From Thermoplasmata archaeon M9B2D (lineage in GTDB: Archaea; Thermoplasmatota; E2; DHVEG-1), in assembly GCA_002900555.1 (NCBI GenBank), contig MUGD01000026.1, forward strand, positions 1 to 43,394: a stretch of 43,394 nt of DNA, read 5' to 3'. A model generated the notes under the pieces. That model was not told where the DNA came from. It worked only from the letters and a program-made list of their open reading frames with translations, and ran no database searches. The translations under genes and the position numbers were made by a program. How positions within the stretch are numbered: position 1 is the first letter of the stretch; each line of letters opens with the position of its first letter. Shown here piece after piece: positions 1-7,462 of this stretch.

Positions 1-789
1 GGTAACATCCTTGCTGTTCTGATAACCATTCTTGTCAACGCACTTGCAGTGCTTCTCCCACTCAACGATAAAACCACCCAGGAGCTGTCAGACGCATTAC
101 CAAACCTATTCGTACCAGCGGGAATCACCTTCTCCATATGGAGCATCATCTACATCCTCTGGATTGTCTTTGCAGTCTATCAGGCACGTGACTTGCTTAA
201 AAAAGATGAAATTGAAATGCCGTTCCTTCATCAGATTACCTTCTTGTTCATACTTAGCAGTGTCGCAAACAGCGCCTGGATCTTCCTTTGGCATTACGAA
301 TACATCGGTCTGTCGGTACTCATGATGATCATTCTTCTCTTCTCGCTTCTCGCTATATATCTCCGTCTCAATATCGGTCGATCACCTGTCACGACCGCAG
401 AAAAGCTATGTGTCCATGTTCCTTTCAGCGTCTATCTTGGATGGATAACGGTGGCAACTATCGCAAATATCACTGCATTCCTCGTCTCAGTGGAATGGAA
501 TGGGTTTGGGATCGATGAGTTACTCTGGACAATCATAATAATCGCGGTCGGAACACTGCTTACATGTCTGATACTTGCGTTGCGAAAAGATATCGCATTT
601 AGCCTTGTCGTCCTCTGGGCGTTCTTTGGCATCTGGTTGAAACGAATGACACAACCAAACACAACCACCGATATGAATGTCGCAATAGCGATCAGTATCG
701 CTTTGGTGCTTATCATGGCCTGTCTGCTCGCGGTCCTGGGATATTCATTGATGAGAAGCAAAAAACGAGAACTTGCGCCAAGGATATAA
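1..789 (+). CDS. TspO/MBR-related tryptophan-rich membrane protein (5' end outside window)
   Basis: The frame is already open at base 1, so the start lies upstream; the GTG at 49 is only an internal codon. About 262 residues are visible, with roughly eight hydrophobic segments. The stretch around FVPAGITFSIWSIIYILW resembles the signature of TspO/MBR-like proteins, in which this motif follows a first membrane helix ending in PLN. Tryptophans are frequent in the helices. The length and helix count fit the longer prokaryotic TspO-related proteins better than the classic 160-residue TspO. Family members are proposed to bind porphyrins or act as sensors, but the ligand here is unknown. The C-terminus is basic (MRSKKRE). 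Confidence 0.75.
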   Translation, partial: GNILAVLITILVNALAVLLPLNDKTTQELSDALPNLFVPAGITFSIWSIIYILWIVFAVYQARDLLKKDEIEMPFLHQITFLFILSSVANSAWIFLWHYEYIGLSVLMMIILLFSLLAIYLRLNIGRSPVTTAEKLCVHVPFSVYLGWITVATIANITAFLVSVEWNGFGIDELLWTIIIIAVGTLLTCLILALRKDIAFSLVVLWAFFGIWLKRMTQPNTTTDMNVAIAISIALVLIMACLLAVLGYSLMRSKKRELAPRI

Positions 790-826
790 GGGAACCGCTG
801 AGATCACTGATGTTACAGAGAATACC

Positions 827-834
827 TTTTAATA
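827..834 (+). promoter_or_regulatory. TATA-like box for the HAD hydrolase gene
   Basis: TTTTAATA lies about 30 bases before the ATG at 863. The predicted transcript start falls within a few bases of the start codon and no Shine-Dalgarno sequence is seen, so the mRNA is probably leaderless. Confidence 0.5.
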
Positions 835-862
835 CATCATACGGTGTATCCGACTGTCCTAT

Positions 863-1507
863 ATGATTAAAGTAATCTCCTTTGATTTTGACGGCACCAT
901 CGCAAAACATACCTTCGCAGACGTGTTCTGGCTCTCTGGTGTACCCGCACTCTACGCCAAACGCCATCACGTTGATTTGGAGACAGCCAAACGTCTTCTT
1001 TTCGAAGAATACGAAAAGATAGGAGACAACCGGATTGAATGGTATGACCCAGGATACTGGTTCGACCGTTTCGATCTTCAAACAGATTGGAAAAAAACGC
1101 TCGTAGAGTTCAGGAACAACGTTGATATATATCCAGAAGTTCCATCAGTCCTTAAGCGATTATCAACCAAGTACAACCTCATCATCTGTTCCAATGCAAA
1201 AAAAGAATTTATAGATGTCCAGCTTCATCAGGCGAAACTAAGTGACTATTTCAAACAGGTGTTCTCATCAACCTCAGATTTTCATACGGTCAAAAAAGTC
1301 ACAGATTTCTATGAGATGATTTGTAAACAACTGCAAATCGCTCCCAAGGAGATGGTCCATGTCGGCGACCATAGGGAATTTGATTACCTCTTCCCACAGA
1401 GACTCGGAATCATTGCCTATTATCTTGATAGAAAGAAAACCACAACCGGTCATCATGTTATCTCTGATCTGAAACAGTTTGAACAAGAAATCGTTAACCA
1501 TTCGTAG
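863..1507 (+). CDS. HAD-superfamily hydrolase
   Basis: This 214-residue protein has the HAD catalytic motifs in order. Motif I is DFDGT, with the nucleophile Asp8 and acid/base Asp10. Motif II is the Ser/Asn pair at 110-111 after a hydrophobic strand. A lysine stands near 144-145 (motif III), and GDH with Asp174 (motif IV) ends the set. The cap region between motifs I and II is alpha-helical, as in phosphoglycolate phosphatase-like members. It probably hydrolyses a small phosphorylated metabolite in the cytoplasm, but the substrate cannot be read from the sequence. It appears to be a single-gene transcript with its own TATA-like box. Confidence 0.85.
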   Translation: MIKVISFDFDGTIAKHTFADVFWLSGVPALYAKRHHVDLETAKRLLFEEYEKIGDNRIEWYDPGYWFDRFDLQTDWKKTLVEFRNNVDIYPEVPSVLKRLSTKYNLIICSNAKKEFIDVQLHQAKLSDYFKQVFSSTSDFHTVKKVTDFYEMICKQLQIAPKEMVHVGDHREFDYLFPQRLGIIAYYLDRKKTTTGHHVISDLKQFEQEIVNHS

Positions 1508-1601
1508 GTTTATGCTTTTCAACAGAAATAGTGCAGAATAAACCAACCATCGTAGTATTAATTACATTCTTTCGTGTAATTGCAAGTAGTCGTAAGAAAT
1601 C

Positions 1602-1609
1602 TTTATATA
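1602..1609 (+). promoter_or_regulatory. TATA box for the secreted protein gene
   Basis: TTTATATA lies 50 bases upstream of the ATG at 1659 and is followed by a purine-rich Shine-Dalgarno (gggagaggg) at about 1645-1653. This is one of the clearest promoters in the window and gives a leader of roughly 25-30 bases. Confidence 0.65.
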
Positions 1610-1658
1610 TTGTATTTCATTAATAATTGACTGTACGATAAATAGGGAGAGGGAAAAC

Positions 1659-2597
1659 ATGAAAAAATTGGTATCATGCATCGTTATTTGCCTAATGGTC
1701 CTCTATGGAATAGGTGCCGCTGTTACCGCAACAAACCAGGACCAACGCTGCTTTAAAAAAAGTACTACCATTGGACGTTCTTATATCGATGAACTTGATC
1801 AATCGATGACTGATTTTGATGGGGCATTACCCCTAGGACGAACCAATATCTTTGGTTTCTATGCAAATCTCTCAATTGCACAATCATTTATCCCGCAAAA
1901 AGAAGTACTAACAAGAACATACTTTCTAATGGCGAGAAACGAATCGACCACCTATCCTTGTTTCTTAGCAGTACGAGAGAACTTGACAGCGAAAGATCTC
2001 GCAATAGTTTCTGTAGAACCAAGTGAATTTCCCTCTGTTAACGGGACCCCAACAGAAGAACAGGTAGCATGGATAGAATTCAACTTTTCTGACGTCTGGG
2101 TGGTTCCTGGAAAGACCTACTATCTTGTTGTCTACACCGCAAACATTACGGATAACTACTACTGGATTAGCGGCAACGGAACCAACATCTACCCAAATGG
2201 GACCGTATTCCTATCCATAGATGATGGGAAAACATGGAGCGAATTTACTGACGCAGATGGCTGTTTTAAGACCTACGGCCTTCATGAAACATTCCTTGAA
2301 ATAACCATATCTCCTTCATCTATTAAACCTACCATCGTTATTAAAAATGTAGGTAACTACACGGCATGGGATGTCACAGTGAACTGTACAGTGTCAGGTG
2401 GATTAGTTCTCATCGGAAGAATTTTCTCAGATAGCAAGTCAGAATTATTACCAGGAGAAGAGATGACCTTCCAGATAGGACTCATTCTGGGATTTGGAAA
2501 AGTCCTAATCAGACTTCAGGTAACTGCAGCAAACGTCAAAGAGATAGTCCATGAGCAAAACGCTATGATACTACTGTTTTTTATCTTCCTCATATAA
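1659..2597 (+). CDS. Secreted protein with two beta-rich regions, function unknown
   Basis: The 312-residue product begins with a signal peptide: MKK, a hydrophobic core to about residue 20, then ATA near the cleavage site. Residues about 45-215 look like a beta-sandwich with the motif DDGKTW near its end. Residues about 220-300 resemble an adhesion-type Ig-like or CARDB-like domain (VIKNVGNYTAWDVTVNCTV). There are many N-x-S/T sequons, consistent with archaeal N-glycosylation. The last ten residues are strongly hydrophobic and follow charged residues, so they could be a short tail anchor. I infer an envelope or extracellular role; ligand and partners are unknown. It is transcribed toward the PAC2 gene, which lies on the other strand. 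Confidence 0.7.
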   Translation: MKKLVSCIVICLMVLYGIGAAVTATNQDQRCFKKSTTIGRSYIDELDQSMTDFDGALPLGRTNIFGFYANLSIAQSFIPQKEVLTRTYFLMARNESTTYPCFLAVRENLTAKDLAIVSVEPSEFPSVNGTPTEEQVAWIEFNFSDVWVVPGKTYYLVVYTANITDNYYWISGNGTNIYPNGTVFLSIDDGKTWSEFTDADGCFKTYGLHETFLEITISPSSIKPTIVIKNVGNYTAWDVTVNCTVSGGLVLIGRIFSDSKSELLPGEEMTFQIGLILGFGKVLIRLQVTAANVKEIVHEQNAMILLFFIFLI

Positions 2598-2620
2598 CCA
2601 TCTTTTTTCCTATTTTTTAT
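2598..2620 (+). terminator. T-rich stretch between convergent genes
   Basis: Two runs of six or more T follow the stop of the secreted protein gene. Oligo-T without a required hairpin is the usual archaeal termination signal. The opposite-strand PAC2 gene ends about 50 bases further on. Confidence 0.4.
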
Positions 2621-2669
2621 GAAATAGTGTACAGTGAAAAAGGCGAAAAGAAAAAATCAAGTAAAAACA

Positions 2670-3434
2670 TTACCCGATGTATCTGATGTCCTCTGGTTTT
2701 TCTTTTGAGATTGTCTCCATTTCATTTAGCTGCTGCGCGATGTATTCAATCTCCTTTGCCTTTTCCTCAAGGCGAGACAGGTCGATTTCAACATTCACAG
2801 CCTTCGTAAGAACCTTCAGAACCGCTTTGGCACTCTTCGGGTCAACAAGATACCCAGGGGTTTCACCCATAAAACACGTACCGACGATACCACGAAGTTT
2901 ACCTAACCCAAGTAGAAGACCGCTAGCACCAATGATGCCGCCACCAGGCTCGTTTTTCTTAAACACCGCCCCATATTTTTTCATATCTTTGACAAGACGA
3001 ACATTGGTTGTGGCAAATAGCACCTTTGGTTCCTTAATCTCCCGACCAAGTCCATACCCGCCAAGGGTAAACATCTGTTTCACACCAAGGTCCTGTACGA
3101 CATTAAGAATCGATTCTGCAAGTTCATATTGCCCTTGTGAAGAAAGACCCTGATAATCCCCTGTTAAAAGGATGATATCATGTTGACCTCTTCTCTTTGC
3201 TTTCCAATAAAAAAACTCGTTATTGACCAATTTAACAGTCCCATCAGGGTTAATGAACACCTGAGGAGGAAAATCCTTGCTGTATAACTCAGCGAATTTT
3301 CTTGCTTTCATCGTATCGATCAGATGTTCCACGGCAAGTTTGCCTACATTGCCTATCCCAGGTAAGCCTTCGATGAAAATCGGGTTTTTAAGCTTGGGTT
3401 TTTTCTCAATATATTTTATCTCGACCAAATTCAT
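2670..3434 (-). CDS. PAC2-family proteasome assembly chaperone-like protein
   Basis: This 254-residue protein has the PAC2 fold signatures: FIEGLPGIGNVGKLA near the N-terminus, a LLTGDYQG segment, and the glycine-rich GGYGLGREI and GIIGASGLLLG turns. Archaeal members (PbaB type) and eukaryotic PAC2 assist 20S proteasome assembly; direct function here is inferred from the family. It is the last gene of the L44e-S27e-aIF2-alpha-Nop10-PAC2 operon. Its ATG lies four bases after the Nop10 stop, so translation is probably coupled. The C-terminal 35 residues are charged and helical. Confidence 0.88.
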   Translation of the reverse strand: MNLVEIKYIEKKPKLKNPIFIEGLPGIGNVGKLAVEHLIDTMKARKFAELYSKDFPPQVFINPDGTVKLVNNEFFYWKAKRRGQHDIILLTGDYQGLSSQGQYELAESILNVVQDLGVKQMFTLGGYGLGREIKEPKVLFATTNVRLVKDMKKYGAVFKKNEPGGGIIGASGLLLGLGKLRGIVGTCFMGETPGYLVDPKSAKAVLKVLTKAVNVEIDLSRLEEKAKEIEYIAQQLNEMETISKEKPEDIRYIG

Positions 3435-3438
3435 TTTC

Positions 3439-3606
3439 TCAGTTCTTCCTTATCTCTCTTTTTTTCAACGCCCGACGGTACTTCCCATAATGGTCTTGTG
3501 GTGAGAACCGTGCAGGTTTCTTAGAAATTGTTTTTTCTTTGCAGCTCCGGCAGATTTGATGAAGAGTATATCGCTGACAACTCATACAATACAGTATTTC
3601 AGACAT
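3439..3606 (-). CDS. nop10: Ribosome biogenesis protein Nop10
   Basis: I read this 55-residue gene directly from the minus strand between aIF2-alpha and PAC2. It has two CxxC zinc-binding pairs (Cys7/Cys10 and Cys19/Cys22) separated by a short beta hairpin, then the family's basic tail with the conserved motif KKPARFSPQDHYGKYRR. Nop10 is a core subunit of H/ACA ribonucleoprotein particles, with Cbf5, Gar1 and L7Ae, which make pseudouridine in rRNA. Its ATG overlaps the aIF2-alpha stop by one base (TAATG), and its stop is four bases before the PAC2 start. The order aIF2-alpha, Nop10, PAC2 is a common archaeal arrangement. Confidence 0.95.
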   Translation of the reverse strand: MSEILYCMSCQRYTLHQICRSCKEKTISKKPARFSPQDHYGKYRRALKKREIRKN

Positions 3607-4394
3607 TATTCTTCTACTTCGCGTTTAAACTCAATTTCACCTTTCATTTTTTTCATATATGCTTCTGCCCGTTCAACCGCTTTTTTCATCTGCGATTCTG
3701 CAATCTTATAATCAGGAGCTTTCACTTTAATCATATAACGAGGTGCACCAATATATTTTATATCGATGCTGACATCGTCAAACTCGCTTTTTTGTGCAAG
3801 ACTCACTGCTTCCTTGATATGGTTGATGCCATCAGGAAGATAAGACGTCATAAGTAGCATCCCTTTGATTTCAACGAAGGGAACGGTGATGCTGCTTTTT
3901 GCAACTTCCTCGAATTTCTTAAGCCATTCCCCTGAAAAACCATCATTTTTCAGGGTGTTTGCATCATAGGCACTTTCCTCAAATGCTGCATACAGTGTTC
4001 CATATTTCTTTACCAGTGAATCACCGAATTCTTGGTAACATTGGTCAACTGATTTACCAAGCAGTTGTGCGACCATCTCAAAAAGTTTGGTTGCCTTTTG
4101 CGCATTCTTCCATTCCTGGATTTTCTCCCTGCGTTGATGATCGTTGACCTTTTTAAGAGAAAGATCGATGTGTTTCTTTGCGGTATCCACATGGACAACC
4201 TTGCAGACGACTTTTTGTTTTTCTCGAACGAAATTTCTGATACGTTTGACCCATCCGGTCGCTATTTCAGAAATGTGGATGAACCCTTCTCGATTTGGGT
4301 ATTCATCAAGGGATACAAACGCGCCAAAACCTTGGACTTTTGTTATGGTTCCAACGATGAGTTCTCCTTCTTCAGGGTACTCCTTCTTTAGCAT
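3606..4394 (-). CDS. eif2a: Translation initiation factor 2 subunit alpha (aIF2-alpha)
   Basis: The 262-residue length is normal for the family. Residues about 8-85 are an S1/OB domain (ELIVGTITKVQGFGAFVSLDEY, then GFIHISEIATGWVKRI). A helical middle domain follows to about 170, then the C-terminal alpha-beta domain that binds aIF2-gamma. As part of the heterotrimeric aIF2 it brings initiator Met-tRNA to the small subunit. The gene follows S27e by 11 bases and its stop overlaps the Nop10 start. Confidence 0.96.
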   Translation of the reverse strand: MLKKEYPEEGELIVGTITKVQGFGAFVSLDEYPNREGFIHISEIATGWVKRIRNFVREKQKVVCKVVHVDTAKKHIDLSLKKVNDHQRREKIQEWKNAQKATKLFEMVAQLLGKSVDQCYQEFGDSLVKKYGTLYAAFEESAYDANTLKNDGFSGEWLKKFEEVAKSSITVPFVEIKGMLLMTSYLPDGINHIKEAVSLAQKSEFDDVSIDIKYIGAPRYMIKVKAPDYKIAESQMKKAVERAEAYMKKMKGEIEFKREVEE

Positions 4395-4405
4395 GCAGAA
4401 AAACC

Positions 4406-4582
4406 TTATTCAATGGTCTCTAAAATGGTTCCTTTTATCTTGGCTTTCCCACCATTTGGGGTTGCAAGTTTACTACCGCAAATATGGCAAAGGACCGTAG
4501 TACTTGCCTTGTCAAACAGAACTTGTTCATTCTCACAATCATTACATCGCACTTTAATGAATCTGCTTTTTGGTTGATCCAT
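4406..4582 (-). CDS. rps27e: Small ribosomal subunit protein S27e (eS27)
   Basis: The 58-residue protein has the S27e zinc finger: a CxxC pair (RCNDCEN) and a second pair (LCHICGSKL), followed by a TGGKAKI-like beta segment. I chose the ATG at 4582 because a GGTGA Shine-Dalgarno sits about eight bases before it; an in-frame GTG at 4594 lies inside that site. The Shine-Dalgarno overlaps the end of L44e, so the two are translationally linked. Confidence 0.95.
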   Translation of the reverse strand: MDQPKSRFIKVRCNDCENEQVLFDKASTTVLCHICGSKLATPNGGKAKIKGTILETIE

Positions 4583-4586
4583 ATCT

Positions 4587-4868
4587 TTATTCACCTTCTA
4601 TCTCAAATTTTTTTGACCGTATACTTGGTGGCTGATGCATTTTTTTACATATCGTGCATGTGAACCTGGTGGCTACCCGTCTGCTTGTTTTTTCTCTCCC
4701 TTCTGGTTTTGGCCGTGGGAATCCTCCGTATCCACTCGTAGCTCGTCTGAATCGCCGTTGCCCCCGCTTCAGTTCGCTTGCTTTTCGTTTCTTCATCTTG
4801 TCAACTTCATGAATCGTGTGTTTTTTGCAGAACGGACAGTATCGTTTGATTTTCCTAGGAATCTTCAT
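4587..4868 (-). CDS. rpl44e: Large ribosomal subunit protein L44e (eL42)
   Basis: The 93-residue product starts with MKIPRKIKRYCPFCKKHT and has a second CxxC pair near residue 73 (CTICKK), the standard zinc-binding layout of L44e, which lies near the ribosomal E site. The ATG at 4868 is preferred over an in-frame codon nine bases upstream, because a TATA box at 4907-4914 puts the transcript start close to it and MKIPRK is the usual N-terminus. It heads the L44e-S27e-aIF2-alpha-Nop10-PAC2 operon. Confidence 0.95.
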   Translation of the reverse strand: MKIPRKIKRYCPFCKKHTIHEVDKMKKRKASELKRGQRRFRRATSGYGGFPRPKPEGREKTSRRVATRFTCTICKKMHQPPSIRSKKFEIEGE

Positions 4869-4906
4869 AGCTATCACAGTTCGATTGTAACCGTAAGTAA
4901 GAAAGG

Positions 4907-4914
4907 TATATAAA
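4907..4914 (-). promoter_or_regulatory. TATA box of the L44e operon
   Basis: On the minus strand this reads TTTATATA, about 40 bases upstream of the L44e ATG. It is a near-consensus archaeal TATA box and implies a leader of about 10-15 bases. It separates the L44e operon from the upstream GINS gene. Confidence 0.65.
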
Positions 4915-4927
4915 AATGTAGGGTGCC

Positions 4928-5521
4928 CTATTTTATCTGTTTTACTATCTTTTTTTTCAGTAAAGGTTCGCTCATTTCACCAGGGATTGTAAGTACATCT
5001 TCTTTTCGTAACAAATAGGTTTTGCCGTCCGTGCCGATAAACTCAGGGGTATCTTCTAACACACGGACAATTGGATTTCTATTGGACTCTTCTGTTACAT
5101 GAACCTCTGTTGGGCCTAAAGGTTGTTTTTTTGGAGATTGATCTGCTGTTTGTTCAAAGATTTCTTTCCTGGTGTTTTTTATCTGTTCCACCAAGGCGTT
5201 GTATAGTTTTTTTTCTATATCAAGGAAGTACGTCACATCAAGGGTGGCGCCACGCGCGGTCGCTAAGGCGCCCTGGACAATTTTTTTTTCTCGAAGCTCA
5301 TAGATGCTTGTTGCGATTTTTCTAGTATTTTGGATTTCATCGGTAAACAGTTTTTGTTTCAGTGGGTTTTTTTCGTTCTCAATACTTCGTTTAAGAGTTT
5401 TCATATACAAAGAAAGATCCTTATAAAAATTCACACTGATTTTTGTAAGAACCGAAGATACTTGCTCTGCCTGCTGAAGTCTCCGGAGTGTTTTATAGCT
5501 TATTTCTTCATATTCGTCCAT
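4928..5521 (-). CDS. GINS complex subunit (Gins51/Gins15 type)
   Basis: The 197-residue product begins MDEYEEISYKTLRRLQQAEQ and continues with LTKISVNFYKDL, matching the A-domain start of archaeal Gins51 (Sld5/Psf1-like). Residues about 10-115 form this helical A domain. A linker rich in Pro, Gln and Lys follows, then a small beta-rich B domain (EFIGTDGKTYLLRKEDVLTIP) at the C-terminus, the Gins51 domain order. GINS bridges MCM helicase and GAN/RecJ-like nuclease in the replisome. The ATG at 5521 is preferred over GTG 5533 because the upstream TATA-like sequence predicts a leaderless start there. Confidence 0.88.
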   Translation of the reverse strand: MDEYEEISYKTLRRLQQAEQVSSVLTKISVNFYKDLSLYMKTLKRSIENEKNPLKQKLFTDEIQNTRKIATSIYELREKKIVQGALATARGATLDVTYFLDIEKKLYNALVEQIKNTRKEIFEQTADQSPKKQPLGPTEVHVTEESNRNPIVRVLEDTPEFIGTDGKTYLLRKEDVLTIPGEMSEPLLKKKIVKQIK

Positions 5522-5746
5522 ACGTTTTTTCACATCATAAATGATGTTAAATAGTTTTAGCCTTCTGTTTTATGTATCTATGGTCTATTAATCATCATCG
5601 AAACAAATAAATGAAAAAAAACACATACCTATTGTTTTTCTGTAAACCAATACGTCTAGGCAAATGTCTGTTCCTAAAATCCTAGTAAACATAAAGAGAG
5701 TCTTTATCGAAAAAAAAAATGATTTCAAATACCGTCAAGGTAGTGT

Positions 5747-6400
5747 TTATTCCAGTCCACCAGTGCTAATTCGAAAACACGCTTTTTTCCCTTCAGGCTG
5801 CGACCGATGTTTTATGATCGTTGCTTCCCGTTTTCCAATTGCTTTCCTATCAAACCGAAGGATGGTCTTTGTCATATGCTCAGCATCTCTGTTCGTAAAG
5901 GGTTTGACCTCACCTGTTTTATCCGTATATACTTGTTCGGTAATAAGGACGAAGATATCCTTTTGTCTTGCAGCAACCTGCAGGTTGGTCACCTGTCGGG
6001 TAAATGAACGAATCGCACCATCTCGGTCCTTTTCAAGATTCAACCGATAAAACATCGTGATGGTATCAACGATAATAAGACCAATTCCCTTCGTCGCAAC
6101 CGCATCACAAATCATTTTCTCCTGTGATTCGAACGATACAGGAGAAAAAAAGAGAATATCCCGAAGGATGCTTTTATAATCGCAGTGCATACACATCTGT
6201 CGAATCCTTTCAACAGATACACCCTCGGTATCGATATAGGCGACCTTCTTACCGGAGAGAACGCATTGTCGTGCCGCCTGAAGACACACATTGGTTTTCC
6301 CTGACCCGGCTTCCCCGTAAATTCGAGTGATGATCCCACTTTCAAGACCGCCCCCAAGTAAATCATCTAACGATTGACAGCCAAGAGACAATACAATCAT
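5747..6400 (-). CDS. radB: DNA repair and recombination protein RadB
   Basis: A 217-residue RecA-fold ATPase without the N-terminal HhH domain of RadA, which is typical of euryarchaeal RadB. Walker A is GEAGSGKTN at residues 29-37, Walker B is in LIIVDTITMFYR near 105, and the family motif YIDTEG is near 62. RadB is a RadA paralogue thought to modulate homologous recombination. The ATG at 6400 is chosen because AAGGTG lies six bases before it; a GTG nine bases upstream falls within that site. The GINS gene follows on the same strand after about 225 bases. Confidence 0.93.
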   Translation of the reverse strand: MIVLSLGCQSLDDLLGGGLESGIITRIYGEAGSGKTNVCLQAARQCVLSGKKVAYIDTEGVSVERIRQMCMHCDYKSILRDILFFSPVSFESQEKMICDAVATKGIGLIIVDTITMFYRLNLEKDRDGAIRSFTRQVTNLQVAARQKDIFVLITEQVYTDKTGEVKPFTNRDAEHMTKTILRFDRKAIGKREATIIKHRSQPEGKKACFRISTGGLE

Positions 6401-6445
6401 ATAAAACACCTTGAGGAAACAAGACCATAAAAAAGCTTTGTATCC

Positions 6446-7462
6446 CTAGGCAAGAATTTCATCAAACACATACGTCTCCCATTTTCTTCTGCCTAGCACA
6501 ATTTCAAGCTCCACTGGAGTAAGAATCGGTTTTTTGTACTGTAAAAAATCATCAATTGCTATCCGTGGGCACGCGGTGGATACATAACAATCTAGGTCAA
6601 ATCCCTGCAAAGACGTCGGGGAAAACTCATTTTGTGCGATCAACAGAGATTGTCTGCCCTCACCATCAAGCATGGTTTGTAGTTCAAGGGCAAGTTGTAT
6701 CCGTTGTTGCCCCTGCTTGATCCCAATGAGGATCCCGAACCGTTGTGCATTATGGCATACATGAATGGCGCCATACCGTTGTCTGAGAATGGTTTGTTTC
6801 ATATCCTCGATTTCTTGTTTTTTCACAATGGTTGTATAGGGATCAGCGGCAATCACCGGTTTTTTTGTACTCATCAAAAGGCCTACCGGGTGGAACGTAC
6901 CGCTTCCAACAAATAAAAAACAATCGACATGCTGTGCAATCCTTGTTCCAGCGGAAAAATTACACCCAAGAATCTGTCCTTTTTCTGTAATACGTTCATC
7001 ACCATCTGCAAGCAATACTTCAAAGTTATGTTTTTTCAGAAGCGCAACAACGGTGGTAAGAGTATGGATGTGCTGTGCGGTAGTGACAAGTCCGATTTTT
7101 TTTCCCTCAAGCGAAGGAATGGCTTTCTCAACAACCGTTGTGACGTCCAGTGTCGACAGTGCATTGACAAACACAGTGGGTATCCAGAAATTCTTTACAT
7201 CAGCCATCGGAGTATGACCGATATGGATAATAGCATCTACCTTCAAGTTTTTTAGCTCGTAATTTGCAACATCGCAAGCGCCAAAACACGGATCCGCAGA
7301 GACAATGACCTTTGCACCAGTCTGTTGTTTGAGGAATTCAACCAAAGGAAAGATGCTGCGTTTTAGTCCTTCTGGGATTTGGACTGCGATTGTTTTAAAA
7401 TCTTGTTTTTTCAAGGTATCTGCGGCGCTTTCAATATCAATCATATACCCTGAAATCTCCAT
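6446..7462 (-). CDS. dph2: Diphthamide biosynthesis enzyme Dph2 (radical-SAM ACP transferase)
   Basis: This 338-residue enzyme carries the three well-separated cysteines that bind the unusual [4Fe-4S] cluster of archaeal Dph2: Cys59 (DPCFGACD), Cys167 and Cys298 (STACPRI). It transfers the 3-amino-3-carboxypropyl group of S-adenosylmethionine to the target histidine of elongation factor 2, the first step of diphthamide synthesis. Its ATG overlaps the stop of the upstream kinase-like gene by one base (TAATG), with GGTGATG just before, so the two are co-translated. Confidence 0.95.
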   Translation of the reverse strand: MEISGYMIDIESAADTLKKQDFKTIAVQIPEGLKRSIFPLVEFLKQQTGAKVIVSADPCFGACDVANYELKNLKVDAIIHIGHTPMADVKNFWIPTVFVNALSTLDVTTVVEKAIPSLEGKKIGLVTTAQHIHTLTTVVALLKKHNFEVLLADGDERITEKGQILGCNFSAGTRIAQHVDCFLFVGSGTFHPVGLLMSTKKPVIAADPYTTIVKKQEIEDMKQTILRQRYGAIHVCHNAQRFGILIGIKQGQQRIQLALELQTMLDGEGRQSLLIAQNEFSPTSLQGFDLDCYVSTACPRIAIDDFLQYKKPILTPVELEIVLGRRKWETYVFDEILA

